Assembly (NCBI RefSeq): GCF_035938995.1
Contig: NZ_DASZGI010000081.1
Coordinates: forward strand, 23,946-87,945
DNA: 64,000 nucleotides
DNA from: DASZGI01 sp035938995
GTDB taxonomy: Bacteria > Actinomycetota > Actinomycetes > Streptomycetales > Catenulisporaceae
Direction of reading: 5' to 3'
Positions 1 through 8,218 of the stretch are shown here, in pieces (position 1 is the first letter of the stretch; each line of letters starts with the position of its first letter). The notes under the pieces were generated by a model that was given only the letters and a program-made list of their open reading frames with translations, was not told the DNA's origin and made no database searches. A program made the translations under genes and the position numbers.

Positions 1-1029
1 ACCAACGTCACGCTGGGCATGCGGTATCTGGGCAACTTCCTGTCGCCGTACCGCCTGTGGGTGCCGGCCCTGCTCATCGCCGCGCTCACGCCGTTCGCGG
101 TGCGGTGGCGCAGACTCGACATCCCGGCGCGCGCAGCGATCATCGCGGCCGTCGTCAGCGCTCTGGCGATGACCGCGTACGTGGTCGCGATCGGCGGCGA
201 CTTCATGCACGCGCGGATGTTGCTGCCCGGCACGTTCGCGCTTCTGCTGCCGGTCATGGCGGTACCGCTGCCCAGCAGGTTCGCGCTCGTCAAAGAGTCC
301 GGATCCATCGCGCGGCGACTCACCGCCGTCGTGGTCGGCACCGCCCTGGTCGCGACGTGGGCGGCGGTCTGCGCGGCGCAGTGGCGGCTGCCCCAGACGC
401 CCGGGATCATTCCGAAGACCGGGATCACCGACGAGCGCGCGTTCTGGACGGTGCGGATCTCGTCCGCGAATCCGACCTCCGCCAAGCCCTACGTTGATGC
501 GATCATCGGACCGCCGAGCCTGAAGGGCGGCCTCGGCTGGATCCTCGCGCACGACGAATCCGCCAAGTCTCCGGTGCTCCTGTTCGAGCCCACGGCGGCG
601 TCCGGGCTGATCGCCGTTCCCCTGGACCGGATGGGCGCTTCGATCGCAGTACCCGGCGATATTCTCGGCACCCTCGGCGCCGCGGTGCCGCTGAACGGCA
701 TCGTGATCGACACCCACGGCCTGTCCTACGCGCTCGGCTCGCACTTCGAGCCCGGCGCGCACGGCCGGATCGGACACGACAAGACCGCATCCTCGGTATG
801 GGTCGCCGCCGACTACAGCACGGCGGTGTCGATTCCCGGGATCAGCTCGACGCAGCTCGCGGACGCGCGGCGCGCCTTAGGCTGCGGCGAAGTCGCACAG
901 CTGCGGGACGCCACTCAGGCACCGCTAACCTGGGACCGGTTCTGGGGCAACGTCGCCGACGCGTTCACGCTGAGCCGGATGCGCATCCCGAACAACCCGG
1001 CGACGGCTGTGAGCGAGTACTGCCGCTGA
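1..1029 (+). CDS. AftB-like membrane glycosyltransferase, 5' end missing
   Basis: The frame is open from the first base, so the start lies outside the window. About four hydrophobic segments are visible (near residues 20-38, 42-62, 68-85 and 105-125), followed by a soluble region of about 200 residues. The run GGDFMHARMLLP between two membrane segments resembles the GGDFMHGR-type motif of actinobacterial arabinofuranosyltransferase AftB and relatives (GT-C fold enzymes using decaprenyl-phosphate sugars for cell-envelope glycan). The catalytic Asp of GT-C enzymes lies near the N-terminus and is not visible here. Substrate is unknown. A strong hairpin follows the stop, so this is the end of a transcription unit. 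Confidence 0.6.
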   Translation, partial: TNVTLGMRYLGNFLSPYRLWVPALLIAALTPFAVRWRRLDIPARAAIIAAVVSALAMTAYVVAIGGDFMHARMLLPGTFALLLPVMAVPLPSRFALVKESGSIARRLTAVVVGTALVATWAAVCAAQWRLPQTPGIIPKTGITDERAFWTVRISSANPTSAKPYVDAIIGPPSLKGGLGWILAHDESAKSPVLLFEPTAASGLIAVPLDRMGASIAVPGDILGTLGAAVPLNGIVIDTHGLSYALGSHFEPGAHGRIGHDKTASSVWVAADYSTAVSIPGISSTQLADARRALGCGEVAQLRDATQAPLTWDRFWGNVADAFTLSRMRIPNNPATAVSEYCR

Positions 1030-1043
1030 TACCAGCACGCATG

Positions 1044-1083
1044 CGTCGGGCGCCGCGGGACCTCCACCCCGCGGCGCCCGACG
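1044..1083. terminator. Bidirectional hairpin terminator
   Basis: A perfect 16-bp inverted repeat (arms 1044-1059 and 1068-1083) encloses an 8-nt loop between two converging genes, the glycosyltransferase and pepP. There is no U-tract, as is common in high-GC actinobacteria. Confidence 0.75.
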
Positions 1084-1108
1084 TGGTCCGCTCTGAACAG
1101 CCTCGACC

Positions 1109-2593
1109 TCAGCCGCGCAGCGTGCGCATCCAGGCCTCGACCTCGTCGGCGCGCCGGGGCAGCGCCGCGGACAGGTTCTCGTTGCCCTCGGTGGTCACCA
1201 CGACATCGTCCTCGATCCGCACCCCGATGCCCCGGTACTCCTCGGGCACCGTCAGGTCGTCGGCCTGGAAGTAGAGCCCGGGCTCGACCGTCTGGACCAT
1301 CCCGGGCTCCAGCACGCCGTCGACGTATTCCGCACAGCGCGCGTCGGCGCAGTCGTGCACGTCGATGCCCAGCATGTGGCCGGTGCCGTGCAGGGTGAAG
1401 CGGCGGTGCAGGCCGAGCTCGAGAACCAGCTCCACCGGTCCTTCCAGCAGGCCCCAGGCGACCAGCCGCTCGGCCAGGACCTGCTGCGCGGCGTCGTGGA
1501 AGTCGCGGAACCGGGCGCCGGGCCGGACGGCCGCGATGCCCGCCTCCTGCGCGTCGTAGACCGCGTCGTAGATCCGCCGCTGGACCTCGCTGAACTCGCC
1601 CGAGACCGGCAGGGTGCGGGTCACGTCGGCGGTGTAGAGGGTGTGGGTCTCCACGCCGGCGTCGAGCAGCAGCAGCTCGCCGGGGCGCACGGGGCCGTCG
1701 TTGCGCACCCAGTGCAGCGTGGTGGCGTGCGGCCCGGCGGCGCAGATCGAGCTGTAGCCGACGTCGTTGCCCTCGACCCGGGCGCGGCGCCAGAAGGTGC
1801 CCTCGATCCACCGCTCGGAGGTCGCGATCGCCCACGCCAACTCCCGCACGACGTCTTCGAACCCGTGCACGGTCGCCGCGACCGCGGCGCGCAGCTGCTC
1901 GACCTCCCAGTCGTCCTTGACCAGCCGCAGTCCGTGCAGGAAGACCTTGAGCCGCTGGTCGTGCTCGGCGGCTTGCTCGGGGTTCTGCCGGCGCGCGGCG
2001 TCGGCCGCCTCGAGCGCGGCTTCGAGCACCGCGTCGTGGGTGCGCAGGATCCGGGTGCTCACCTCCGGGGCGTCGGCGATGGCCATGGCGATCTCGTCGG
2101 CGGCGGTGCGGCTGTCGCGGGTCTCGATCGCCAGCTCGGCGCCGGCCTCGGCCAGCGAGCGTCGGCGGCCGACCCACAGCTCGCCCTGGCCGTCGAGCCA
2201 GAACTCCCCGTTCTCCCGGTTCGAGCGCGGCAGCAGGTAAAGCACCGCGCTGTGCCCACCGTTGGCGAGCGGCTCAAGCACCAGGACGCTGTTGTCGGTC
2301 TGATCCCCGGTCAGATAGGCGTAGTCGCTCGACGGCCGGAACGCATAGTCGGTGTCGTTGGACCTCGGCTTGAGCCGCCCGGCCGGGATGATAAGGCGCT
2401 CGCCGGCGAACGCGGCGGACAGGGCCTTGCGTCGCTTGGCCGCGTAGCCGGACTGCTCGGACGGCTCCAGGCCGTGCCGCTCGGTGTCGGCCCAGCCGGA
2501 GCGCATGCTCGCGTCGAGTTCGTCGGAGACGCCGGCGTACAGACCGTTCTTCCGGCCCTTGACCGGCCGATCCGTCTTCTGTTGCGCGTCCAC
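1109..2593 (-). CDS. pepP: Xaa-Pro aminopeptidase (aminopeptidase P, M24B)
   Basis: Cytosolic dinuclear-metal peptidase that removes an N-terminal residue preceding proline. The N-terminal half matches the AMP_N domain (GDQTDNS, YLLPRSNRENGEFW). The C-terminal half is a pita-bread M24 domain with all five metal ligands recognisable: Asp in LLLDAGVE, Asp in YTADVTRT, His in GTGHMLGIDVHD, Glu in VEPGLYF and Glu in GVRIEDDVVV. The GTG at 2593 is preferred because AGGGAGG lies about 9 nt upstream; an in-frame ATG at 2617 has no comparable site. Length (494 aa) is normal for actinobacterial PepP. It appears monocistronic. Confidence 0.93.
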   Translation of the reverse strand: MDAQQKTDRPVKGRKNGLYAGVSDELDASMRSGWADTERHGLEPSEQSGYAAKRRKALSAAFAGERLIIPAGRLKPRSNDTDYAFRPSSDYAYLTGDQTDNSVLVLEPLANGGHSAVLYLLPRSNRENGEFWLDGQGELWVGRRRSLAEAGAELAIETRDSRTAADEIAMAIADAPEVSTRILRTHDAVLEAALEAADAARRQNPEQAAEHDQRLKVFLHGLRLVKDDWEVEQLRAAVAATVHGFEDVVRELAWAIATSERWIEGTFWRRARVEGNDVGYSSICAAGPHATTLHWVRNDGPVRPGELLLLDAGVETHTLYTADVTRTLPVSGEFSEVQRRIYDAVYDAQEAGIAAVRPGARFRDFHDAAQQVLAERLVAWGLLEGPVELVLELGLHRRFTLHGTGHMLGIDVHDCADARCAEYVDGVLEPGMVQTVEPGLYFQADDLTVPEEYRGIGVRIEDDVVVTTEGNENLSAALPRRADEVEAWMRTLRG

Positions 2594-2720
2594 TGCCGAG
2601 CGCCTCCCTGACCGCACGTGGGTATCGGTAGGGACCGCTCGACTACTCGGCCCCTTATCCCACCCTACTTGGAACCGCGTCGGCGGACATCACCCCGGCG
2701 CCTCGGCGCCGTGAGACGAC

Positions 2721-2939
2721 CTACGAGCAGCAGCCTCCGCCGCAGCATCCTCCGCCTGACTGTGGCGTTGCCTTAGCGGCCGTGGACACCGCTCCGGTGG
2801 AGACGGCCACCATCGAGAACAGCTTCACCGTGTCGTCGTGCCCGCTCGGGCACGCGATCGGGGCGGACGATTCCGCCATCGGCCGGGTCTTCTCGAACGT
2901 CTCGCCGCACGCGCGGCAGCGGTACTCGTAACGGGGCAT
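2721..2939 (-). CDS. FmdB-family zinc ribbon protein
   Basis: A 72-residue protein starting MPRYEYRCRACGETFEKTRPM, the typical start of the FmdB / CxxC_CxxC_SSSS family. The first pair of zinc ligands is CRAC near residues 8-11; the usual second CP.CG pair is reduced to a single ACPSGH. The tail is a Gly/Cys cluster (GGGCCGGGCCS) common in actinobacterial members. Function in the family is unsettled; a regulatory or metal-binding role is assumed only from the fold. Confidence 0.8.
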   Translation of the reverse strand: MPRYEYRCRACGETFEKTRPMAESSAPIACPSGHDDTVKLFSMVAVSTGAVSTAAKATPQSGGGCCGGGCCS

Positions 2940-3075
2940 AGCTACAGGTTAGCGGTGCACCTTAGGGCCTCAGAAGCCTCCCGATGGTGCCGTCCATCTG
3001 ACGTTGCCGTCCACGCACGCGGTGTCATGATGGCGTTACTCAAAGTAGGTCAACTACTGGACGGGAGGCAGACGG

Positions 3076-3633
3076 ATGATCGGCATCGGCGATGTGCTGT
3101 GCGTCCGGGGCACGGATTGGGCGGCGCGGTTGATCAGGTTGGGGGCGGCGCTGCTGGACCAGCCGAACCTCGACAACCACGTGGCGATCGTGCACCACCA
3201 GGACGCCGCGGGCACCTGGTGGGTGGTGGAGGGACGGCCGGGCGGTGTCGGCTGGGCGGACGCGGCGACCTACCTCAGCTCGGCGTGGACCGTGAACAAC
3301 GCCGGGCAGGCGAAGACCGACGCGCAGCGCGCGCAGATCGCCCAAGTGGCCCAAGGTGCGCTCGGAACCCCCTACGACTGGGACGGCATCGTCGCGGACG
3401 CGATGACCGCGATCCACGCGACCGACTTCTGGACGCAGAACTGGCAGGGGCAGGGCCCGCCGGCGCAGGTCGTCTGCTCCTCACTCGCCGCGTGGGTGTA
3501 CGAGAACGTCGGGCTCGCGCGGCCGACGTTCCACGAGCCGCGGTTCACCACTCCGGGCGACTGGGAGCAGTTCATCGTGCAGGGCGGCTACAACGGCGCC
3601 CCGGGCGCCCCCGCGCCGCTCGCCGCGGCGTAG
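3076..3633 (+). CDS. Permuted NlpC/P60-like (YiiX/papain-like) protein
   Basis: A 185-residue protein with no signal peptide. A His in DNHVAIVHH (about residue 35) precedes a Cys in VVCSSLAAWVY (about residue 138). That His-before-Cys order is the arrangement of the circularly permuted NlpC/P60 (YaeF/YiiX, LRAT-like) class of thiol hydrolases. TPYDWDGI between them is the usual substrate-groove segment. The family includes amidases, acyltransferases and endopeptidases, so the substrate cannot be named. The ATG is preceded by GGGAGG about 8 nt away, and an AGTAG/CTACT inverted repeat lies just upstream (about 3044-3058). Confidence 0.6.
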   Translation: MIGIGDVLCVRGTDWAARLIRLGAALLDQPNLDNHVAIVHHQDAAGTWWVVEGRPGGVGWADAATYLSSAWTVNNAGQAKTDAQRAQIAQVAQGALGTPYDWDGIVADAMTAIHATDFWTQNWQGQGPPAQVVCSSLAAWVYENVGLARPTFHEPRFTTPGDWEQFIVQGGYNGAPGAPAPLAAA

Positions 3634-3936
3634 TCGCGACGGCCAAGCGCACCGAAGCGGTTGGACGGCCGACCCGCAGCGGCCCGAGCGCGGCGGGCCG
3701 GCCGAGACTGAGGCGGCTTGAGCCGCTGTGCCAGGAAAACGGTCTAGTCCAGTTCCCCCGTCAAGTCCGCGGTTCCGCGGTGGCCGAGACGAGGGCGGAA
3801 TATCACTCGGCTGTGCACAATTGGGCAACAGACTCCCGGCAGACGTCCCGGACCGCTGCCCCTGTCACCGCGCCCCGCTACGCTGGCCCGACTTCCGAAC
3901 CGATAACCGGCGTCGAGAACGAGGGGAAGCGTCTTC
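3634..3936. promoter_or_regulatory. Intergenic region with a possible dre-like site
   Basis: This 303-bp gap holds no convincing gene. Bases 3738-3753 read AACGGTCTAGTCCAGT and match the DasR-element consensus (ACTGGTCTAGACCAGT) at 13 of 16 positions. It lies about 185 bp before the next start, so it may be coincidental. Confidence 0.25.
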
Positions 3937-4401
3937 ATGTCGTCGCTGTACGAGTACGTGCCCCACCCGCACATCGCGCACCGCAACGCGCACGGCCCGA
4001 TCAAGGTGGCCGACCAGCACCCGCGGGGCAATGTCTTCGCCCGATTCAACACCTGGCTGGCGATCTGGGTCACCAAGGTCGTCGGCAGCATGTGGTGTGC
4101 CTATGCGTTCGCCGCGCTCGACTTGATCAGCCTTCCGGACGCGATCCGCGGCGGCACCAGCACGCTGATCGCCTGGATCGCGCAGACCTTCCTGCAGCTG
4201 GTCCTGCTGTCGATCATCATGGTCGGCCAGAACGTCCAGGCGGAAGCGGCCGACAAGCGCTCCGAGGCGACCTTCAAGGACACCGAGGCGCTGCTGTACG
4301 GCCAGGAGAAGGTCGGCGAGCACTTGAAGGCCCAGGACGAGATGCTGCGCAAGATCGCCGTCGTGCTGAAGATCGAGCCCGAGCCCGACGGCGAGGCCTG
4401 A
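3937..4401 (+). CDS. DUF1003-like small membrane protein
   Basis: A 154-residue protein with two hydrophobic segments (about residues 38-58 and 70-95), each in the place expected for DUF1003 proteins. The second ends IIMVGQNVQAEAADKRSE, resembling the family's IIMMSQNRQ...DR signature, and leads into a charged helical tail (residues 98-150). An acidic/basic cytoplasmic coiled coil is likely. The role of the family is unknown. The ATG follows GAGGGGAAG about 9 nt upstream. Confidence 0.55.
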   Translation: MSSLYEYVPHPHIAHRNAHGPIKVADQHPRGNVFARFNTWLAIWVTKVVGSMWCAYAFAALDLISLPDAIRGGTSTLIAWIAQTFLQLVLLSIIMVGQNVQAEAADKRSEATFKDTEALLYGQEKVGEHLKAQDEMLRKIAVVLKIEPEPDGEA

Positions 4402-4451
4402 GCCCTAAGGCGCGGCCTCGCCCTCTGTAGCCGGCTGGAGCCTTCAGCGGC

Positions 4452-5258
4452 TCAGCCGTTGTAGATCTGGGACGCCGGCGGCGGGCTCACCGTCGTCGGC
4501 TGGTTCCAGGTGTAGTCGATGGTTCCGGTGCCGTCCGAGCCGCCGACGACCTGCTCGACCATGTACGCCGGACCGCTGGCCGCGAAGTACAGCTTCGAGC
4601 CCTTCGTCGTGTTGTAGAGGGCGACGCTCTGGCCGTTCAGCGTCGCGGTGCCCGCGGCGGTCGCCTTGTCCCCGTCGGAGTTGTCCGCGACCTGCTTGAC
4701 CATCGACGAGTAGGACATGAACTGGGAGAACGAGCTGGCCAGGTCCTTGCCCAGGGTGCCGTTCGAGGAGACCCACTTGCCCGAGTACGCGGCGAAGGCG
4801 GCGGCGTCGGCGCCCTGCTGTTTGGCGATGTACTGGATGAACGACGGGGTGAACTCGAGGTAGTAGACGCCGCCGGTCGCTTTGACCGGCAGCTGCGCGG
4901 CGCCGATCGACAGCGTTCCGTCGCAGCTTTCATTCTTGTTGAGCTGGATGTCCTCCGTGATGACCTGACCGCTCTGCGTGACCGCGCCCTTCACGTGGAC
5001 GGCGCTCGCGCCGTTCGCGGCCGACACGAAAGCGGCGCGCAGCGCGCTGTCGCTCAGGCCGGCGTTGGTCGCCGCGGCGGCCGATGCCGCTGTGTTCGAT
5101 GTCGCGGTGTTGGATGTTGCGGTGGTCGGTGAGGCCGAGCCGCTCGCGGTGCCGGCGGCGGCCGCCGGGCTCGAGCCGCCGGAGGAGCACGCGGCGAGGG
5201 CGGCCAGCCCGGCCCCGGCGAGGGACAGCGCGGCGATCTGACGAGGTATCACGGTCAT
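4452..5258 (-). CDS. LppX/LprG-type lipoprotein
   Basis: The N-terminus has a Lys/Arg-poor hydrophobic stretch ending in the lipobox LAAC (Cys about residue 24), then an Ala/Ser/Thr-rich linker. From about residue 65 the sequence follows the LppX_LprAFG pattern: an amphipathic segment (AFVSAANGASAVHVKGAV), a DGTLSIG strand, and repeated short beta strands ending in DYTWNQP. Relatives in mycobacteria bind acylated lipids or carry them across the envelope. Here only membrane anchoring and the fold are supported. It is transcribed alone. Confidence 0.7.
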   Translation of the reverse strand: MTVIPRQIAALSLAGAGLAALAACSSGGSSPAAAAGTASGSASPTTATSNTATSNTAASAAAATNAGLSDSALRAAFVSAANGASAVHVKGAVTQSGQVITEDIQLNKNESCDGTLSIGAAQLPVKATGGVYYLEFTPSFIQYIAKQQGADAAAFAAYSGKWVSSNGTLGKDLASSFSQFMSYSSMVKQVADNSDGDKATAAGTATLNGQSVALYNTTKGSKLYFAASGPAYMVEQVVGGSDGTGTIDYTWNQPTTVSPPPASQIYNG

Positions 5259-5348
5259 GCGTTCCGTTCAAGAGGTCGTACACGGACCGACCGAACCTAG
5301 CCGACCGAGATCACGCGCCGGACACGGGCTTCCACCAACCTGGCAGTC

Positions 5349-6248
5349 TCAGGCGCCCGACGGTCGTGCCTGGGGCTCGCACGCTCGTGCCGTGGGCGTG
5401 TCCTGGCTGCGGCCGAACCACGGGATCGTCACGTGCACCAGCGGGCCGATCGCGACCGCGTAGACCACGGTGCCGAGGCCGACGTTGCCGCCGAGCAGCC
5501 AGCCCGCCGCGAGGACGGACAGTTCGACGGTGGTGCGCACGATCCGGATCGAGTGTCCCCGCGCGGCGAATCCGGTGGTCAGGCCGTCACGGGGGCCCGC
5601 GCCCAGTCCGGCGCCGATGTAGAGGCCGGTGGCGATCGCGTTGAGCAGGACTCCGGCGGCGAATATGCCCCAGCGCAGCGCGAGGCCGTGTGGGACCGGG
5701 ACGTTGCCGAGGATGACGTCGACGACCACGCCGATGATCACGATGTTGGCCAGGGTGCCGAGGCCGGGTCGCTGGCGCAGCGGGATCCAGAGCAGCAGCA
5801 CGAACACGCCGACGATGATCAGGACGGTGCCGACCGGGATGCCGGTGATGCGGGCCAGGCCGGTGTGGAAGACGTCCCAGGGATCGACGCCGACCGCGGG
5901 CGCGAGCATCAGCGCCTCGCTCACGCCGTACAGCAGCAGGCCGGCCATGAGCTGGCCGAGGCGGACGGCGTAGCGGTCGCGCGGCAGCAATGCGCGCGCG
6001 ACGGCGCGGCCCGCGCGTCCGGCTGCGCGCAGGGCGGAAAGGTCGAGCGGGGCGCTGATCCGGTTTTCGAGGTTCGCGACGTATTGGCGCTCTGCGGCAT
6101 CGGTCAGCAGTCCGGGGCGGGCGTCGCCGTGCGTCGGTCCGTCCAAATCCCATTCGTCCCAGTCGCGCGCAACGGACCCAGGCGCCGTGGAAGCCGCTCC
6201 CACTGCGGCGTATCGCGGATCCGCAGCGCCGATCACTCTCGTCACCAT
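5349..6248 (-). CDS. YczE/YyaS/YitT-type membrane protein
   Basis: Several hydrophobic segments occupy the C-terminal two thirds. Family landmarks are GVDPWDVFHTGLA, WIPLRQRPGLGTLANI, LYIGAGLGAGPRDGLTTG, IRIVRTTVE and GGNVGLGTVVYAVAIGP. The ATG at 6248 is chosen because AGGTGGG sits about 5 nt upstream; the longer frame begins at a TTG (6314) with no site. The N-terminal 80 residues are hydrophilic. The gene diverges from a MocR regulator, a pairing widespread in actinobacteria, so the regulator probably controls it. The transported molecule is unknown. Confidence 0.8.
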   Translation of the reverse strand: MVTRVIGAADPRYAAVGAASTAPGSVARDWDEWDLDGPTHGDARPGLLTDAAERQYVANLENRISAPLDLSALRAAGRAGRAVARALLPRDRYAVRLGQLMAGLLLYGVSEALMLAPAVGVDPWDVFHTGLARITGIPVGTVLIIVGVFVLLLWIPLRQRPGLGTLANIVIIGVVVDVILGNVPVPHGLALRWGIFAAGVLLNAIATGLYIGAGLGAGPRDGLTTGFAARGHSIRIVRTTVELSVLAAGWLLGGNVGLGTVVYAVAIGPLVHVTIPWFGRSQDTPTARACEPQARPSGA

Positions 6249-6322
6249 CAGTCCCACCTCTCCCGTTTGCCCGGTGCCCTTGCCGAGTGCCGCCTTGCCA
6301 GCGCGACCCTTCAATGCAATTC

Positions 6323-6385
6323 TGGACCTAGATTGGACCTGCCAACGATAGCCAATCTACAGAGAGTGGACTGGAGAGTGGACTG
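6323..6385. promoter_or_regulatory. Repeat-rich operator region between yczE and mocR
   Basis: Several repeats lie in 63 bp. TAGATTGG (6329-6336) and CCAATCTA (6352-6359) form a perfect 8-bp inverted repeat. TGGACCT occurs at 6323 and 6334, one helical turn apart. The 12-mer GAGAGTGGACTG is tandemly repeated at 6362-6373 and 6374-6385, touching the mocR start and supplying its ribosome-binding site. MocR-type proteins usually bind such direct or inverted repeats in their own divergent promoters. Confidence 0.55.
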
Positions 6386-7861
6386 ATGTCGGCGGTGAAC
6401 GGCTCGCTCGGAGCGGCGCACCTGGCCCAGCAGCTCGGACCGTGGCGCGGCGCCGACGGAACCGCGCGGGGAAAGTCGCTGCAGACGGCGCTGGCCGAGC
6501 GGATCACCGCGCTCGTGCTGGACGGGCGCATCGCCGTGGGCGTGCGGCTGCCGGCCGAGCGGGCACTGAGCGACGCGGCCGCAGTCAGCCGCACCACCGT
6601 GACCGCGGCGTACGCGCTGCTGAGGGAGTCTGGTTTCGCGGTCAGCCGCCAGGGTTCGGGCACTTACACGGCGCTGCCGGACCGGACCGCCGCCGGCCTT
6701 ACCGGCGGCTGGCACGACAGTGTGCGCGGCGACCACGTCATCGACCTGATGTGCGCGGCGCCGATGGCTCCGCTGCCGGAGGTGCAGGCGGCGCTGCGAT
6801 GCGCGGCCGAACAGCTTCCCGCCCAAACCGGTATCGCCGACTTCATGCCGTACGGCCTCGACGCGCTGCGCGAGGCGATCGCGGACCGGTACTGCGCCCG
6901 CGGCCTGCCGACCAGCCCTGACCAGATCCTGGTCACCGCGGGCGCGCAGAGCGCGATCACGCTCGTCGGCCGGCTGCTGCTGCGCCCCGGCGACCGCGTG
7001 CTGGTCGAGGGCCCGTCGTATCCGAACGCGCTGGACACCTTCCGGGCGGTCCAGGCGCGGCTGGTGCCGGTGCCCCTGGACGGCGATGGCTGGGTGCCCG
7101 GTTCGTTCGAGGACGCCCTGGGTCAGCTGCGCCCGCGGCTGGCGTATGCGATCCCGCACTTCCAGAACCCGACCGGCCACCTCATGGACCCCGATCGTGA
7201 GGCATCGCTCGCCCGGGCGGCGCGGCGGGCCGGGTCGTGGCTGTTGGCCGACGAGACGGTGACGGACGTGGCGCTGGACGTGCCCGCGCCCGCGCCGTTC
7301 GCCACCGCGATCCGGGCGGTCGACTCCGAGTCCGTGCTGGTCTGCGGATCGATGTCGAAGTCGTTCTGGGGCGGGCTGCGTATCGGCTGGCTGCGCGGCC
7401 CGGCCCGCATCGTGCACGAACTGGCCGCGGCCCGCGCGGCGCTGGACCTGGGCTCACCGCTGCTCGACCAGTTGGTAGCGGTGGCGGTGCTGCGCGGCGA
7501 CGAGGCGCATCTCGAGCGGCAGCGCGACCGGTGGCGCGAGCAGCGGGCGATGCTGATGCGGACGGTGGACGAGCTGTTCCCGGCGTGGACGTACCGGGTA
7601 CCCGAGGGGGGGCTGTCACTGTGGGTGCGGATGGACCGGGAGGAGGCGACCGGCCTGGCGCATCGGGCCCAGACGCACGGCGTCCTGCTGCACAGCGGAC
7701 CGAGATTCGGCGCCGACGCGGGCACGTTCGAGCGCTACATCCGGCTGCCGTACGCGCTGCCGCCGGAGACTCTGGTCACGGCGATGCACCGGATCGCGCT
7801 CGCGCGTGCAGTGCCCGGGCCGTGGCAGGCTGCGGAGCACCGCGCCGACCTCGTGGCCTGA
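6386..7861 (+). CDS. MocR-type GntR regulator with aminotransferase domain
   Basis: Residues about 25-95 form a GntR winged helix (LQTALAERI...LPAERALSDAAAVSRTTVTAAY...GSGTYT). The rest is a fold-type I PLP aminotransferase domain. The PLP-binding Lys is in SMSKSFWGGLRIGW; HFQNPTGHLM and LLADET are the usual cofactor-contacting stretches. MocR proteins sense PLP or an amino compound and regulate the neighbouring divergent gene, here the YczE-like protein. Total length (491 aa) is standard. Confidence 0.9.
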   Translation: MSAVNGSLGAAHLAQQLGPWRGADGTARGKSLQTALAERITALVLDGRIAVGVRLPAERALSDAAAVSRTTVTAAYALLRESGFAVSRQGSGTYTALPDRTAAGLTGGWHDSVRGDHVIDLMCAAPMAPLPEVQAALRCAAEQLPAQTGIADFMPYGLDALREAIADRYCARGLPTSPDQILVTAGAQSAITLVGRLLLRPGDRVLVEGPSYPNALDTFRAVQARLVPVPLDGDGWVPGSFEDALGQLRPRLAYAIPHFQNPTGHLMDPDREASLARAARRAGSWLLADETVTDVALDVPAPAPFATAIRAVDSESVLVCGSMSKSFWGGLRIGWLRGPARIVHELAAARAALDLGSPLLDQLVAVAVLRGDEAHLERQRDRWREQRAMLMRTVDELFPAWTYRVPEGGLSLWVRMDREEATGLAHRAQTHGVLLHSGPRFGADAGTFERYIRLPYALPPETLVTAMHRIALARAVPGPWQAAEHRADLVA

Positions 7862-8077
7862 CACCCAGGAGCACACGACGCGGAGGCCGACGCGCAGCGC
7901 ACGACGCGCGGAGCCGACGCACCGCTTTAAGCGCGGCCTTAAGCCCGGCGTAACGCGTGGCCGGACGCACGGACGCACGGACGCACACATGGCCTTAGGC
8001 ACAGCCTGACGTCCGACATGACCCGCAGCCTGGCCCAATCCGGCGACCGCTGAACAGGAATCCTCCAGGCCGGACCC
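7862..8077. repeat. Repeat-rich intergenic spacer
   Basis: No gene is supported between mocR and the chitinase promoter. Two imperfect copies of a 26-27 bp unit (7871-7896 and 7897-7923, core ACGACGCG..GGAG.CCGACGC) are followed by two TTAAGC.CGGC motifs (about 7927-7950). A perfect 8-bp tandem triplet, GGACGCAC three times, lies at 7963-7986. This looks like slippage-generated sequence. Confidence 0.5.
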
Positions 8078-8105
8078 TTGACAGCTCATATTGGTCTGGA
8101 CCACA
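8078..8105 (+). promoter_or_regulatory. Chitinase promoter with DasR (dre) site
   Basis: A consensus -35 hexamer TTGACA (8078-8083) is followed by the 16-mer ATTGGTCTGGACCACA (8090-8105). This matches the core of the DasR-responsive element (TGGTCTAGACCA) with one change in the central 12 bases. DasR is the GlcNAc-responsive GntR repressor of chitin genes in streptomycetes, so repression released by amino-sugar phosphates is expected. The -10 is not clear. Confidence 0.65.
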
Positions 8106-8218
8106 GTGCTCTCACCGGCAGGCGCACCACACCACCCTGCTCCCCCTCCGGTACGGCGACCCGGACACGCACACGCCTGGCCTGCCGTCGTACCGTCCCG
8201 AGGACAAGGAGCGCATCC

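Noticed and set aside
1355..2611. 418-residue open frame on the plus strand opposite pepP
   Set aside because: Its composition is that of antisense GC-rich DNA (Gly/Arg/Val/Gln-rich, no motif), while the minus strand encodes a complete aminopeptidase P.
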